Source: QYQL01 sp041674265 (GTDB lineage Bacteria; Verrucomicrobiota; Verrucomicrobiia; Chthoniobacterales; Terrimicrobiaceae). From it: DNA of 38,131 nt. A program made the translations under genes and the position numbers. Below are positions 8,740 through 15,774 of this stretch, one piece after another. Location of the stretch: NCBI GenBank assembly GCA_041674265.1, contig JBAYWC010000013.1, positions 1 to 38,131 of the forward strand. Direction: 5' to 3'. Position 1 is the stretch's first letter, and the number at the start of each line of letters is the position of its first letter. The notes under the pieces are model-generated. The model was not told the origin of the DNA. It did not search any database and saw nothing but the letters and a program-made list of their open reading frames with translations.

Positions 8740-8757
8740 AATCACCCCTCCGTGATT
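8740..8757. repeat. hairpin with a CCCTCC loop
   Basis: AATCAC and GTGATT pair perfectly around the loop CCCTCC. It lies 100 bases after the desaturase-Rieske gene and could mark the end of its transcript, although no T run follows. A second hairpin with nearly the same loop is at 8871-8891. Confidence 0.4.
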
Positions 8758-8870
8758 TATCCGGGTTGGCCCGACTTTCTCAACTGGAGGCAAAAACCGA
8801 CTATTTTCAGGGTTCTGAAGCCCGCGAACCCGCATAAACACAGGGGGGCAGGGTTCAAAAAGTCGTTGTA

Positions 8871-8891
8871 GTGAAGACCCTCCCTCTTCAC
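8871..8891. repeat. hairpin with a CCCTCCC loop before the transposase remnant
   Basis: GTGAAGA and TCTTCAC form a perfect 7-bp stem around CCCTCCC, 34 bases before the remnant ORF. Apart from the two hairpins, the non-coding stretch 8641-8925 holds only a loose inverted similarity (8796-8815 against 8850-8869) that might be a decayed element end. Confidence 0.45.
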
Positions 8892-8925
8892 GGAGCGGTT
8901 TTCGTGACTATGATCGGGAGCCGTT

Positions 8926-9528
8926 ATGTTTTTACGAAACACGCGGCGGTGGAAGGACGGCAAAGAGCACCGGTATTGGTCGATCGTGGAAAACCGCCGG
9001 TGCGCGTGCGGAAAGATCGTGCAGCGCCCGGTGCTGTATTTGGGCGAGATCAACGACAGCCAGCGGGAAGCGTGGTGCCGTGTTGTGGAAGGCTTCGATG
9101 GAGACAGCGGGCAGTTGGCGCTGACGGCGCTTTACCGCTGGTTCTGCGGATGCGAGGACTTCGGGGCGATCAAGAAGTTGAGCGAGCTGGTGGAGGATCA
9201 CGGCCGTCGCTACCGGGACGCGTTGGACGCGCACTGGAGCGAGAGCGACCTCACGCGCAAGGAAGCCGAAGTGATCCTGCGGCGCATGGACAACGTGCTC
9301 GTCCAACTGCCCGAGGCGAGGCGTCAGGTCCCGCCAGACCGCAATATATCCCGCGAAGCGGTCGGGTCACGAACGCCCTTGCATCGCGGCGTGTCGTCCT
9401 CGTCGCAGGCTCCTGCGGGCGACCCGCCACCATGCCGCGGTCGCCCGGAAAATATCAGCCGCTCCATGCTGTGCTCCGGCAAGCCGCCGAAGGTGTCAGT
9501 CCTTTGGATTATCTGCCTGGCTGCTTGA
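8926..9528 (+). pseudogene. transposase remnant (IS1634/IS4-like N-terminus)
   Basis: The first 55 or so residues (MFLRNTRRWKDGKEHRYWSI, then VQRPVLYLGEINDSQREAWCRVVEGFD) match the N-terminus of IS1634-type DDE transposases, which have about 500-600 residues. The rest does not follow the family: residues 60-130 (LYRWFCGCEDFGAIKKLSEL and on) are helical but unplaced, and the last 70 are Ser/Pro/Arg-rich with poor coding character. No catalytic DDE residues are present. It is best read as the 5' scrap of a transposase gene joined to foreign sequence, and it is unlikely to be functional. Confidence 0.6.
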
Positions 9529-9574
9529 CGCAAGCGCGCCCGCCGGTTGTGGTTTTTCGCCGCATTTTTCAAAA

Positions 9575-9598
9575 TGAGCGCACTATGGCTTGCGCTCA
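9575..9598. repeat. 7-bp hairpin in the gap before the SirB1-like gene
   Basis: TGAGCGC and GCGCTCA pair around a 10-base loop. A TTGA-G-TCAA palindrome follows at 9600-9608. The stretch 9529-9738 carries no convincing gene. The hairpin could end readthrough from the remnant upstream, but no T run is present. Confidence 0.35.
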
Positions 9599-9738
9599 CT
9601 TGAGTCAATCGGCCAGCCAGATTGGATTATAGGAAGCAACCCGCGGGGGTTCTTTGCAGGTTCCTGTCATGCGTCTGCCGCGTGGAATTTGCCGAGATCA
9701 CTTGCATCCTGCTTGTTTCTGGCTTTATTCGAGGGACA

Positions 9739-10569
9739 ATGTTTGCCCAAAAAGAGGCGCTGATCCGGCTGTTGCAGGACGATGATCCCGAAACAGTCAG
9801 GCTCGTCAAAGAGCAGTTGGCCGCTGCTGGAGAGGAAAGGATTCCGGAACTTCAGGAGCTCCTGCGGGTCGATGACAAGTGCGTGTCGGAGCATGCAAGG
9901 GATGTCCTGGCCACGATCAGCGGGCGCAGCGCGGAGGAGGAGTTTTCGCTGCTCTGCCACTTTTTCGGGGACGGGATCGATCTCGAGCAGGCTTGCTGGG
10001 CCTTGGCGCGGGCCATGGAGCCGGGAGTCTGCATTCTTCCGTTTGAGCACAAGTTGAACATTTGGGGACGGCAGTTTTTGGTCAAATTATCCGGGGCGGT
10101 CAGCAACCGCGAACGGGTGCTTCGGCTCGCCTCCTTCCTTTCTGGGGAGCTCGAATTTCGCGGGAATGCCGAGAATTACTACTGCGAAAGAAATTCCCTG
10201 TTGCCGCGGGTGATCGAGACCCGCTCGGGGATCCCGCTCACGTTGACATTGGTTTACATGGTGATCGGCTCCCGCGCCGCCATGAAAATCGAGGGCATCA
10301 ATTTGCCCGGGCATTTCATCGCGCGGCACGGCGAGGTCTATTTCGATCCCTTTCACCGGGGCCGGATTCTTTCCCGCGTGGATGTGGAGAGCATTCTTTT
10401 CCGGCAGGGGCTGGAATTGCGGGACTGCCATCTCCAGCCGTCCACCCCGCGTCAGATGCTTTTGCGCATGCTTGCCAATTTGCTCTACGTTTACGACCTG
10501 CAGGGGGAGTGCCAAAAGCACGAACGGGTGAGCGGTTGGATGCAGGCACTGAAATGCGGGGTGGAATGA
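9739..10569 (+). CDS. SirB1/YchA-family protein (transglutaminase-like fold)
   Basis: This 276-residue protein has an N-terminal helical part with a HEAT-like look (residues 1-60: DDDPETVRLVKEQLAAAGEE, then IPELQELLRVDD). The SirB1 transglutaminase-like core follows: NYYCERNSLLPRVIETRSG, IPLTLTLVYMVIGSR, INLPGHFIARH and VYFDPFHRGR. The family is widespread, but its biochemical role is not settled; the usual catalytic Cys of transglutaminases is not evident. The ATG at 9739 is preceded by GAGGGA at 9731-9736, a good ribosome-binding site, so a longer upstream reading is unlikely. Its stop overlaps the cinA start as ATGA (10566-10569), so the two genes form an operon with coupled translation. 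Confidence 0.85.
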   Translation: MFAQKEALIRLLQDDDPETVRLVKEQLAAAGEERIPELQELLRVDDKCVSEHARDVLATISGRSAEEEFSLLCHFFGDGIDLEQACWALARAMEPGVCILPFEHKLNIWGRQFLVKLSGAVSNRERVLRLASFLSGELEFRGNAENYYCERNSLLPRVIETRSGIPLTLTLVYMVIGSRAAMKIEGINLPGHFIARHGEVYFDPFHRGRILSRVDVESILFRQGLELRDCHLQPSTPRQMLLRMLANLLYVYDLQGECQKHERVSGWMQALKCGVE

Positions 10570-11798
10570 TCGTCGAGGTTTTGAACACGGGGACCGAGCT
10601 TTTGCTCGGCGAGGTCGTCAACACGCATGCGGCGTGGTTCGGGAAGCAACTCTTCCCTCTCGGCCTGCGGATTTCCCGCCAGACAACGGTTCCCGACGGG
10701 GAGGCCATCCGCGAAGCCCTGTCCGAATGCTTCGGGAGGGCGGATATCGTTCTGGTGACAGGGGGTCTCGGTCCCACGACGGATGACATCACGCGCGAAT
10801 CCGTGGCGGGACTTTTCGGGATCGACCTTGTGGCAGACCCGGACGTTCGCAGGAAAATCGAAGTCATGGTTGCCGAGCGTGGCTTCACCATGCGGGAGAG
10901 GATGCTCCGGCAAACCCTGGTCCCCGAGGGGGCGATTGTCCTGCCGAATGAAAATGGGTCCGCGCCGGGGCTCTATCTGCCGATGAGGCCGGCGCCCCGC
11001 TCGCCCCACCTGTTTTTGCTGCCCGGCCCTCCGCGCGAACTCCAGCCGATGTTCGCGGAATCGGTGCTGCCTGTCCTGCGGAAAATCTGCGGCGATCTCC
11101 CCGCGCGCGAATGCCGCGTCTATCGGATCGTCGGCCTCGGCGAAAGCGCGGTCGAGGAGTCGGTCGGGCTCGGCCTGGAAAAGCGCGGGGACCTCGAAGT
11201 CGGGTATTGTGCGCGCCCCAACGAAGTCGATCTGCGGCTGATCGGAACACGCGAAACCCTGGATGAAGTCGAACCGGAGATCCTTCGGGCCGTGGGGAGC
11301 CACCTGTTCTCGACGAAGGGGGAAAATCTCGAGGAGTGGGTCGTGACCAGGCTCCGGGATCTCCACCGCAAGGTCGCAACAGCGGAATCCTGTTCGGGCG
11401 GACTGCTGGCCCACCGGCTGACGAATGTGCCGGGAGCATCGGATGTCTTCACGCACGGATTCGTCACTTATGCCAACGAGGCAAAAACCTCCGAGATCGG
11501 AGTTCCCTCCTCGCTCATGGAAACGCGCGGCGCGGTGAGCATGCCGGTGGCCGTCGCAATGGCCGGCGGCGCATTGGAAAAATCCGGCGCGGATTACGCC
11601 CTTTCGCTGACCGGGATTGCAGGGCCTGGCGGAGGCTCGGAAGAAAAGCCGGTCGGCCTCGTCTTCATCGCTCTCGCGCGGCGCGGAAAACCGACCCTCT
11701 GCAAAGAATACCGCTTCCCCCGCGACCGCGAAACCTTCAAGCAGATCGCCACGCAGACAGCGCTGGATTTGCTCCGGCACGAGTTGCTGCGCGGCTGA
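10566..11798 (+). CDS. cinA: CinA-like protein (nicotinamide-nucleotide amidase / competence-damage protein)
   Basis: This 410-residue protein has the standard two-domain CinA layout. The N-terminal molybdopterin-binding-like domain (about 1-170) has NTGTELLLGEVVNTHAAW and TGGLGPTTDDITRE. The C-terminal deamidase domain (about 260-410) has TAESCSGGLLAHRLTNVPGA and SLTGIAGPGGGSEEKPVGLV. The family cleaves nicotinamide mononucleotide to nicotinate mononucleotide and can hydrolyse ADP-ribose, so it recycles pyridine nucleotides in the cytoplasm. Length is normal and no key motif is missing. It is translated from the ATGA overlap with the SirB1-like gene. Confidence 0.93.
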   Translation: MIVEVLNTGTELLLGEVVNTHAAWFGKQLFPLGLRISRQTTVPDGEAIREALSECFGRADIVLVTGGLGPTTDDITRESVAGLFGIDLVADPDVRRKIEVMVAERGFTMRERMLRQTLVPEGAIVLPNENGSAPGLYLPMRPAPRSPHLFLLPGPPRELQPMFAESVLPVLRKICGDLPARECRVYRIVGLGESAVEESVGLGLEKRGDLEVGYCARPNEVDLRLIGTRETLDEVEPEILRAVGSHLFSTKGENLEEWVVTRLRDLHRKVATAESCSGGLLAHRLTNVPGASDVFTHGFVTYANEAKTSEIGVPSSLMETRGAVSMPVAVAMAGGALEKSGADYALSLTGIAGPGGGSEEKPVGLVFIALARRGKPTLCKEYRFPRDRETFKQIATQTALDLLRHELLRG

Positions 11799-11881
11799 AC
11801 AGGAGGAGAAATCAGCGGCAGAATTTTCGCGCGATTTCGCTGGGAGTGGCAATAAGCGGTGCGTGGAAGATAACGGCAGGG

Positions 11882-12196
11882 CTATGCCGGGGAATTCCCC
11901 GCCACCCAGCGACCGTAGGCCTCGTTCCACCGGGCCGGGGGAATCGAAACGATCTCCGGCACATCGTATGGGTGCAATTCCCCGAGACGCCGGATGAACC
12001 GCTCCTCGTTGGCCGCGGCGATTTTGAAAATGACGAGAACCTCCGCGTTGTCCTCCAGAACACCCTTCCAAAGATAAATGGATCGCGCGCCGGGAACGAT
12101 GGTTCCGCAGGCGGCCAGCTTTTCCGAAACCAGCGACCTGACGGCCCGGGTCGCGGAGTCGCTGTCCGCAAAGGCGCTCAAGACAATCCGGATCAT
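11882..12196 (-). CDS. cutA: CutA1-family divalent-cation tolerance protein
   Basis: This 104-residue protein is normal in length for CutA1. Family features are VLSAFADSDSATRAVRSLVS, KLAACGTIVPGARSIYLWKG and the strand with ELHPYDVPEIVSIP. CutA1 forms a very stable trimer resembling PII signalling proteins; a role in copper tolerance was proposed in E. coli, but the general function is unclear. The ATG at 12196 overlaps the mnmA stop as ATGA, so it is the second gene of an mnmA-cutA unit. An in-frame ATG at 12229 would add 11 residues but would lie inside mnmA and does not match the family start. Confidence 0.92.
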   Translation of the reverse strand: MIRIVLSAFADSDSATRAVRSLVSEKLAACGTIVPGARSIYLWKGVLEDNAEVLVIFKIAAANEERFIRRLGELHPYDVPEIVSIPPARWNEAYGRWVAGNSPA

Positions 12197-13290
12197 GCCG
12201 GGACCAATGCGGGTTGCCTGACGATCCATCCGCCGCCAACGACCCGGTCGCCATCGTAAAAGACGGCGGCCTGCCCGGGGGTCACCGCGCGCTGCGGCTG
12301 GTCGAGGACGATCCTGGCCCGGTGGCCGGAGAGGGCTTCCAAGGAGGCTCCGGTTCCGGAGTGCGCGTAGCGGATTTTCACCGTCACCCGCAATGGCTCC
12401 TCCGGCTCCCCCGCGTGCCAGGTGACACGATCCACCTCGAACATGTCGCGCGCCAAATCCTCCTCATCCCCGACGATCACGCGCGAAGTTTCCGGGTCGA
12501 TGTCCACGACGTAGCGGGGCTTGGGAGACCCGCCGGGCAGGCCCTTCCGCTGGCCGATGGTGAACATCTCGATTCCTTCATGGCCGCCGAGAAAATTTCC
12601 CTCCGTGTCATAGATCCCGCCCCGATGGAATTCTTCCCCTCCCAGGTGCCCGCGCAGGAACGCCTTGTAGTCGTTGCCGGGAACAAAACAAATTTCCTGG
12701 CTGTCCACCTTATCGGCGACTTTGAGCCCGAGCCCGCGGGCGATTTCCCGGATCTCCGGCTTCGTCATCCCCCCCAGCGGCGCCAGGGAATGGAGGAGCT
12801 GGTCCTGGTCGAGGCTGAAAAGAAAATACGACTGGTCCTTCCGGGGATCACTTCCCTTGCGCAGGACCGCGTGACCGGCATGATGTTCGATGATCGCATA
12901 GTGACCGGTGGCGATGAAGTCCGCCCCCAGCGCCCGCGCCTTCGTGCGCAGGTTGCCGAATTTCAGGTGTTCATTGCACATCACGCAGGGGTTCGGGGTC
13001 CGGCCTGCCCGGTATTCGCCGGCGAAATAGTTGATGACGATCTTCTCGAACTGGTCTGCCTCATCCACGACGTAGTGCGGAACTCCCAGCCGGTGGGCGA
13101 CGCCCCGCGCGTCCGCGATCGCCGAGGGGCCGCAGCATTTGTCCTCCGCGCGGGTGATGCAATCCTGCGGCCAGACCTTCATCGTGACGCCGATCACCTC
13201 CCAGCCGTCGCGCTGCAAAAGCCATGCCGCCACGCTGGAGTCCACTCCCCCGCTCATGCCCACCAGGATGCGCCGTCCATTTCCTTTCAT
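12193..13290 (-). CDS. mnmA: tRNA-specific 2-thiouridylase
   Basis: This 365-residue protein is the usual MnmA length. It adenylates and thiolates U34 in the wobble position of tRNA Lys, Glu and Gln. Visible features are the PP-loop GMSGGVDSS (11-19), the first catalytic Cys in NPCVMCNEH (Cys105), ATGHYA, KDQSYFLF and the second catalytic Cys in SQEICFVPGNDY (Cys201), then a C-terminal beta-barrel with QRAVTPGQAAVFYDGD. The start at 13290 gives a normal N-terminus; an in-frame ATG at 13314 would add eight residues. The thio group it adds is the substrate for selenation by SelU, which requires SelD; selD is broken elsewhere in this window. Confidence 0.96.
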   Translation of the reverse strand: MKGNGRRILVGMSGGVDSSVAAWLLQRDGWEVIGVTMKVWPQDCITRAEDKCCGPSAIADARGVAHRLGVPHYVVDEADQFEKIVINYFAGEYRAGRTPNPCVMCNEHLKFGNLRTKARALGADFIATGHYAIIEHHAGHAVLRKGSDPRKDQSYFLFSLDQDQLLHSLAPLGGMTKPEIREIARGLGLKVADKVDSQEICFVPGNDYKAFLRGHLGGEEFHRGGIYDTEGNFLGGHEGIEMFTIGQRKGLPGGSPKPRYVVDIDPETSRVIVGDEEDLARDMFEVDRVTWHAGEPEEPLRVTVKIRYAHSGTGASLEALSGHRARIVLDQPQRAVTPGQAAVFYDGDRVVGGGWIVRQPALVPA

Positions 13291-13337
13291 CGCGGGCACT
13301 ATACCCGGAGTCATGCGCCCGTCAAAGTTCCGCTTGA

Positions 13338-13372
13338 AATCCCGGGCGCCGCTTTTGCTTGGCGCCGGGATT
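13338..13372. promoter_or_regulatory. strong GC hairpin between divergent mnmA and ABC-F genes
   Basis: AATCCCGGGCGCC (13338-13350) pairs with GGCGCCGGGATT (13361-13372) with one bulged base, around the loop GCTTTTGCTT. It ends 48 bases before the ABC-F start and lies about 50 bases from the mnmA start. No T run follows on either side. It could be an attenuator in either leader or a binding site in the shared promoter. Confidence 0.45.
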
Positions 13373-13420
13373 CCTGCTTGCCGTGGCGGCCCGCCTGGCC
13401 GAGTCTGTCGCACTTTTCCG

Positions 13421-15262
13421 ATGCTCACTGTTTCCCGTGTCAGCAAGTCATTTTCCGGTCGCGTTCTTTTTGAGGAGGCCTCGTTGCAGATCAATTCCGG
13501 AGACCGGATCGGACTGATCGGGCCGAATGGAGCCGGCAAGACGACGCTGTTCTCCCTGCTCCTGAGGTTTGACGAGCCGGATGAGGGAACGATCAGCCTC
13601 CAGCGCGGGGTGCGTTGCGGATATCTCCCGCAGGAAACCGCCGCATCGACCGAAGGCACGGTGATGGAGCTGGCCGCCGGGAGCGAGGCCGACGGCCGTG
13701 CGGAAGCCGCGGCGAAGAGGATTTTGTCCGGGCTGGCATTCCGTGAGGAGGATTTCGAACGACCGGTCAACGAATTGAGCGGCGGGTGGGTCATGCGCGC
13801 CCACCTGGCGCGGCTGCTCGTCGAGCGACCGGACCTGCTCCTGCTCGATGAGCCGACGAACCATCTCGATCTGGAGACGCTCGGGTGGTTCCAGAACCAC
13901 CTGCTCGGGTATCCGGGCGCGATCCTGACGATTTCGCACGATCGGGAATTTCTCAACATCCTCTGCCGGGGGATCGTGGAGATCCGGCATCGGAAATTGC
14001 TCCGGTATCATGGGAATTTCGACCGGTTCCTCGACCAAAAAAAAGCCCGCGAGGAACAGCAGCTCGCCGCCTATAGAAACCAGCAAAAGGAGATCGAGCA
14101 TCTCCAGGATTTCATCAACAGGTTCCGGGCCAAGGCCAGCAAAGCCTCCCAGGCGCAGGACCGCGTCAAGCAGCTCGCGCGGATGGAGCGGATCGAGGCC
14201 CCGGAGTCCGACGAGCCGACGGTCCATTTCAAATTTCCCCAGCCTGCCCGCGGCGGGCAGCGGGCGCTGAGCCTCGAGGGGGTTCGCCAAGCCTACGGGA
14301 ACCATGTGGTCTATGAAAATCTCCACATCCGCGTGGAACGCGGACAACGGATCGTTCTTGTCGGACCGAACGGCGCGGGGAAATCCACCCTGTTGAAAAT
14401 CCTGGCCGGACTCCTGCCGCTCGAAGCCGGCGAGCGCACCCCCGGCCACAATGTCAGCATCGGGTATTTCGCCCAGCACCGGACCGATGCGCTCGATCTC
14501 CGGCGAACGGTTCTTGCCGAGGTGCAGAGCATTTCCCGTCCGGTTCCCGAACAGGCCGCCCGGAATATCCTGGGGGCATTTTTGTTCCGGGGAGAAGATG
14601 TTTTCAAATCCGTTTCGGTCCTCAGCGGCGGGGAAAAAAGCCGTCTGGCGTTGGTGAAGCTCCTGCTCGATCCGCCCAATCTTTTGCTTCTGGACGAGCC
14701 GACGACCCACCTCGACATGCCCAGCATCGACGCGCTCATCCGGGCGCTCGGGCCGTATGAGGGAACGATCGTCTTCGTGAGCCACGACGTGCATTTCATC
14801 CGCGCCCTCGCGACATCGGTGATCCATGTCCAGGCCGGAAAACTCACGCCCTACGCGGGGGATTACGCCTACTATCTCGACAAGACCCGCGCCTCGGGAG
14901 CGCGCGCCGGAACGATTGCCTCGCTGGGCAACCACCAGCCGGAGGCCCCTCCGGTGGAACGCGCGGCATCCGGACCGGGAATGAAGGAAATCCGCGCCCA
15001 ACGCCGCGCGGAATCCGAAGCCCGCCAGGCCGCGAATCGGGAACGGCGGGAACGCGAAAAGCGCATCGCCGCCTTGGAGGAGGAAATTGCAGCACTCGAA
15101 GCCCGGCAGTCGGAACTGACCGCGCAGTTGGAAAATCCAGAAACCTACGACGATCCGGCTCTTGCGATGGAAGTCAACCGCCAGCTCGCCGGCGTTGCGG
15201 ACGCCTTGGAAAAGGCCAACGCCGAGTGGCTGTCCGCCGCGGATTCAGCGGGCGTTTCTTGA
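13421..15262 (+). CDS. ABC-F family ATPase (Uup/YheS type)
   Basis: This 613-residue soluble protein has two ABC domains and no membrane segment. Domain 1 has Walker A GPNGAGKT (34-41), signature LSGGW and Walker B LLLLDEPTNHLD. Domain 2 has GPNGAGKS (about 315), LSGGEKSRLALV and LLLLDEPTTHLD. The linker between them (KKAREEQQLAAYRNQQKEIE region) matches the P-site tRNA-interaction motif. A C-terminal coiled coil (about 525-610; ERREREKRIAALEEEIAALE) resembles that of Uup and YheS. ABC-F proteins act on the ribosome in translation control, antibiotic protection or rescue of stalled ribosomes. The coiled coil favours a housekeeping Uup/YheS-like role over resistance. It is divergent from mnmA, with a strong hairpin in the gap. 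Confidence 0.93.
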   Translation: MLTVSRVSKSFSGRVLFEEASLQINSGDRIGLIGPNGAGKTTLFSLLLRFDEPDEGTISLQRGVRCGYLPQETAASTEGTVMELAAGSEADGRAEAAAKRILSGLAFREEDFERPVNELSGGWVMRAHLARLLVERPDLLLLDEPTNHLDLETLGWFQNHLLGYPGAILTISHDREFLNILCRGIVEIRHRKLLRYHGNFDRFLDQKKAREEQQLAAYRNQQKEIEHLQDFINRFRAKASKASQAQDRVKQLARMERIEAPESDEPTVHFKFPQPARGGQRALSLEGVRQAYGNHVVYENLHIRVERGQRIVLVGPNGAGKSTLLKILAGLLPLEAGERTPGHNVSIGYFAQHRTDALDLRRTVLAEVQSISRPVPEQAARNILGAFLFRGEDVFKSVSVLSGGEKSRLALVKLLLDPPNLLLLDEPTTHLDMPSIDALIRALGPYEGTIVFVSHDVHFIRALATSVIHVQAGKLTPYAGDYAYYLDKTRASGARAGTIASLGNHQPEAPPVERAASGPGMKEIRAQRRAESEARQAANRERREREKRIAALEEEIAALEARQSELTAQLENPETYDDPALAMEVNRQLAGVADALEKANAEWLSAADSAGVS

Positions 15263-15270
15263 AACGGGAC

Positions 15271-15504
15271 CTAATGACACCCGCAGGCGGAGCCGCAGCA
15301 GTGCCCGCGGGAAGGCGCGGGAACACGCGGGGCGGGCTGGCCCGACTTGAGGACACCGTAGCCTCCGACAACCACTCTCCGGATCGCCTGGCCGGTTTCC
15401 GGGTGCTTGGCAAGCGCATCGTCTTTCATGCTTTGCTTGATCTCGAAATGGCGGACTTTATCGCCTTTCTTGGCGGGGATGGTCTCGTAAATGTAAGTCG
15501 TCAT
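15271..15504 (-). CDS. small FmdB-like protein without the zinc-ribbon cysteines
   Basis: This 77-residue protein follows the FmdB family pattern: an opening MTTYIYETI, a middle QSMKDDALAKHPETGQAIRR and a glycine turn VVVGGYGVLKSG. In typical FmdB proteins the opening and middle each carry a CxxC pair that binds zinc. Here those positions are occupied by PAKKG and HPETG, so the ribbon cannot bind zinc in the usual way. Instead, cysteines cluster at the very end in HCCGSACGCH, which could form a separate metal site. The function is unknown; FmdB was named for a formamidase gene cluster regulator. It lies eight bases from the convergent ABC-F gene. Confidence 0.7.
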   Translation of the reverse strand: MTTYIYETIPAKKGDKVRHFEIKQSMKDDALAKHPETGQAIRRVVVGGYGVLKSGQPAPRVPAPSRGHCCGSACGCH

Positions 15505-15623
15505 GGCATCTGCAATTTAACCGGTCGGGCGTGGAAGAGTCAACAGATTGGCTCGGAGGCCAGCGATTCCGAAAGATATCCTCCACCGCATAGCGTTTCC
15601 GGAAAACAGGAGGCTCAGGAATC

Positions 15624-15728
15624 ACTGCGATCGGGCAACGCAGTTCAGCAGCAACGTTGATTTTCGTCCGGGGGATGAAAATCATTGATGACGATCAAGA
15701 AATTGGACGTTTTATCCCGAATACGGGA
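15624..15728 (+). promoter_or_regulatory. three successive hairpins in the leader of the B12/radical-SAM gene
   Basis: The 270-base gap 15505-15774 holds three stems in a row. They are ACTGCG/CGCAGT (15624-15644), TGATTTTC/GAAAATCA around GTCCGGGGGAT (15658-15684) and TCCCG/CGGGA (15715-15728). A 10-bp palindrome TTTCCGGAAA precedes them at 15596-15605. The G-rich site GAGGGGGG (15751-15758) is 16 bases from the start at 15775. A structured regulatory leader is possible; it does not match a riboswitch that I know. Confidence 0.35.
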
Positions 15729-15774
15729 GAAAACCTGTGCCGATGTCGGCGAGGGGGGATAGAATGGGCTGCTT

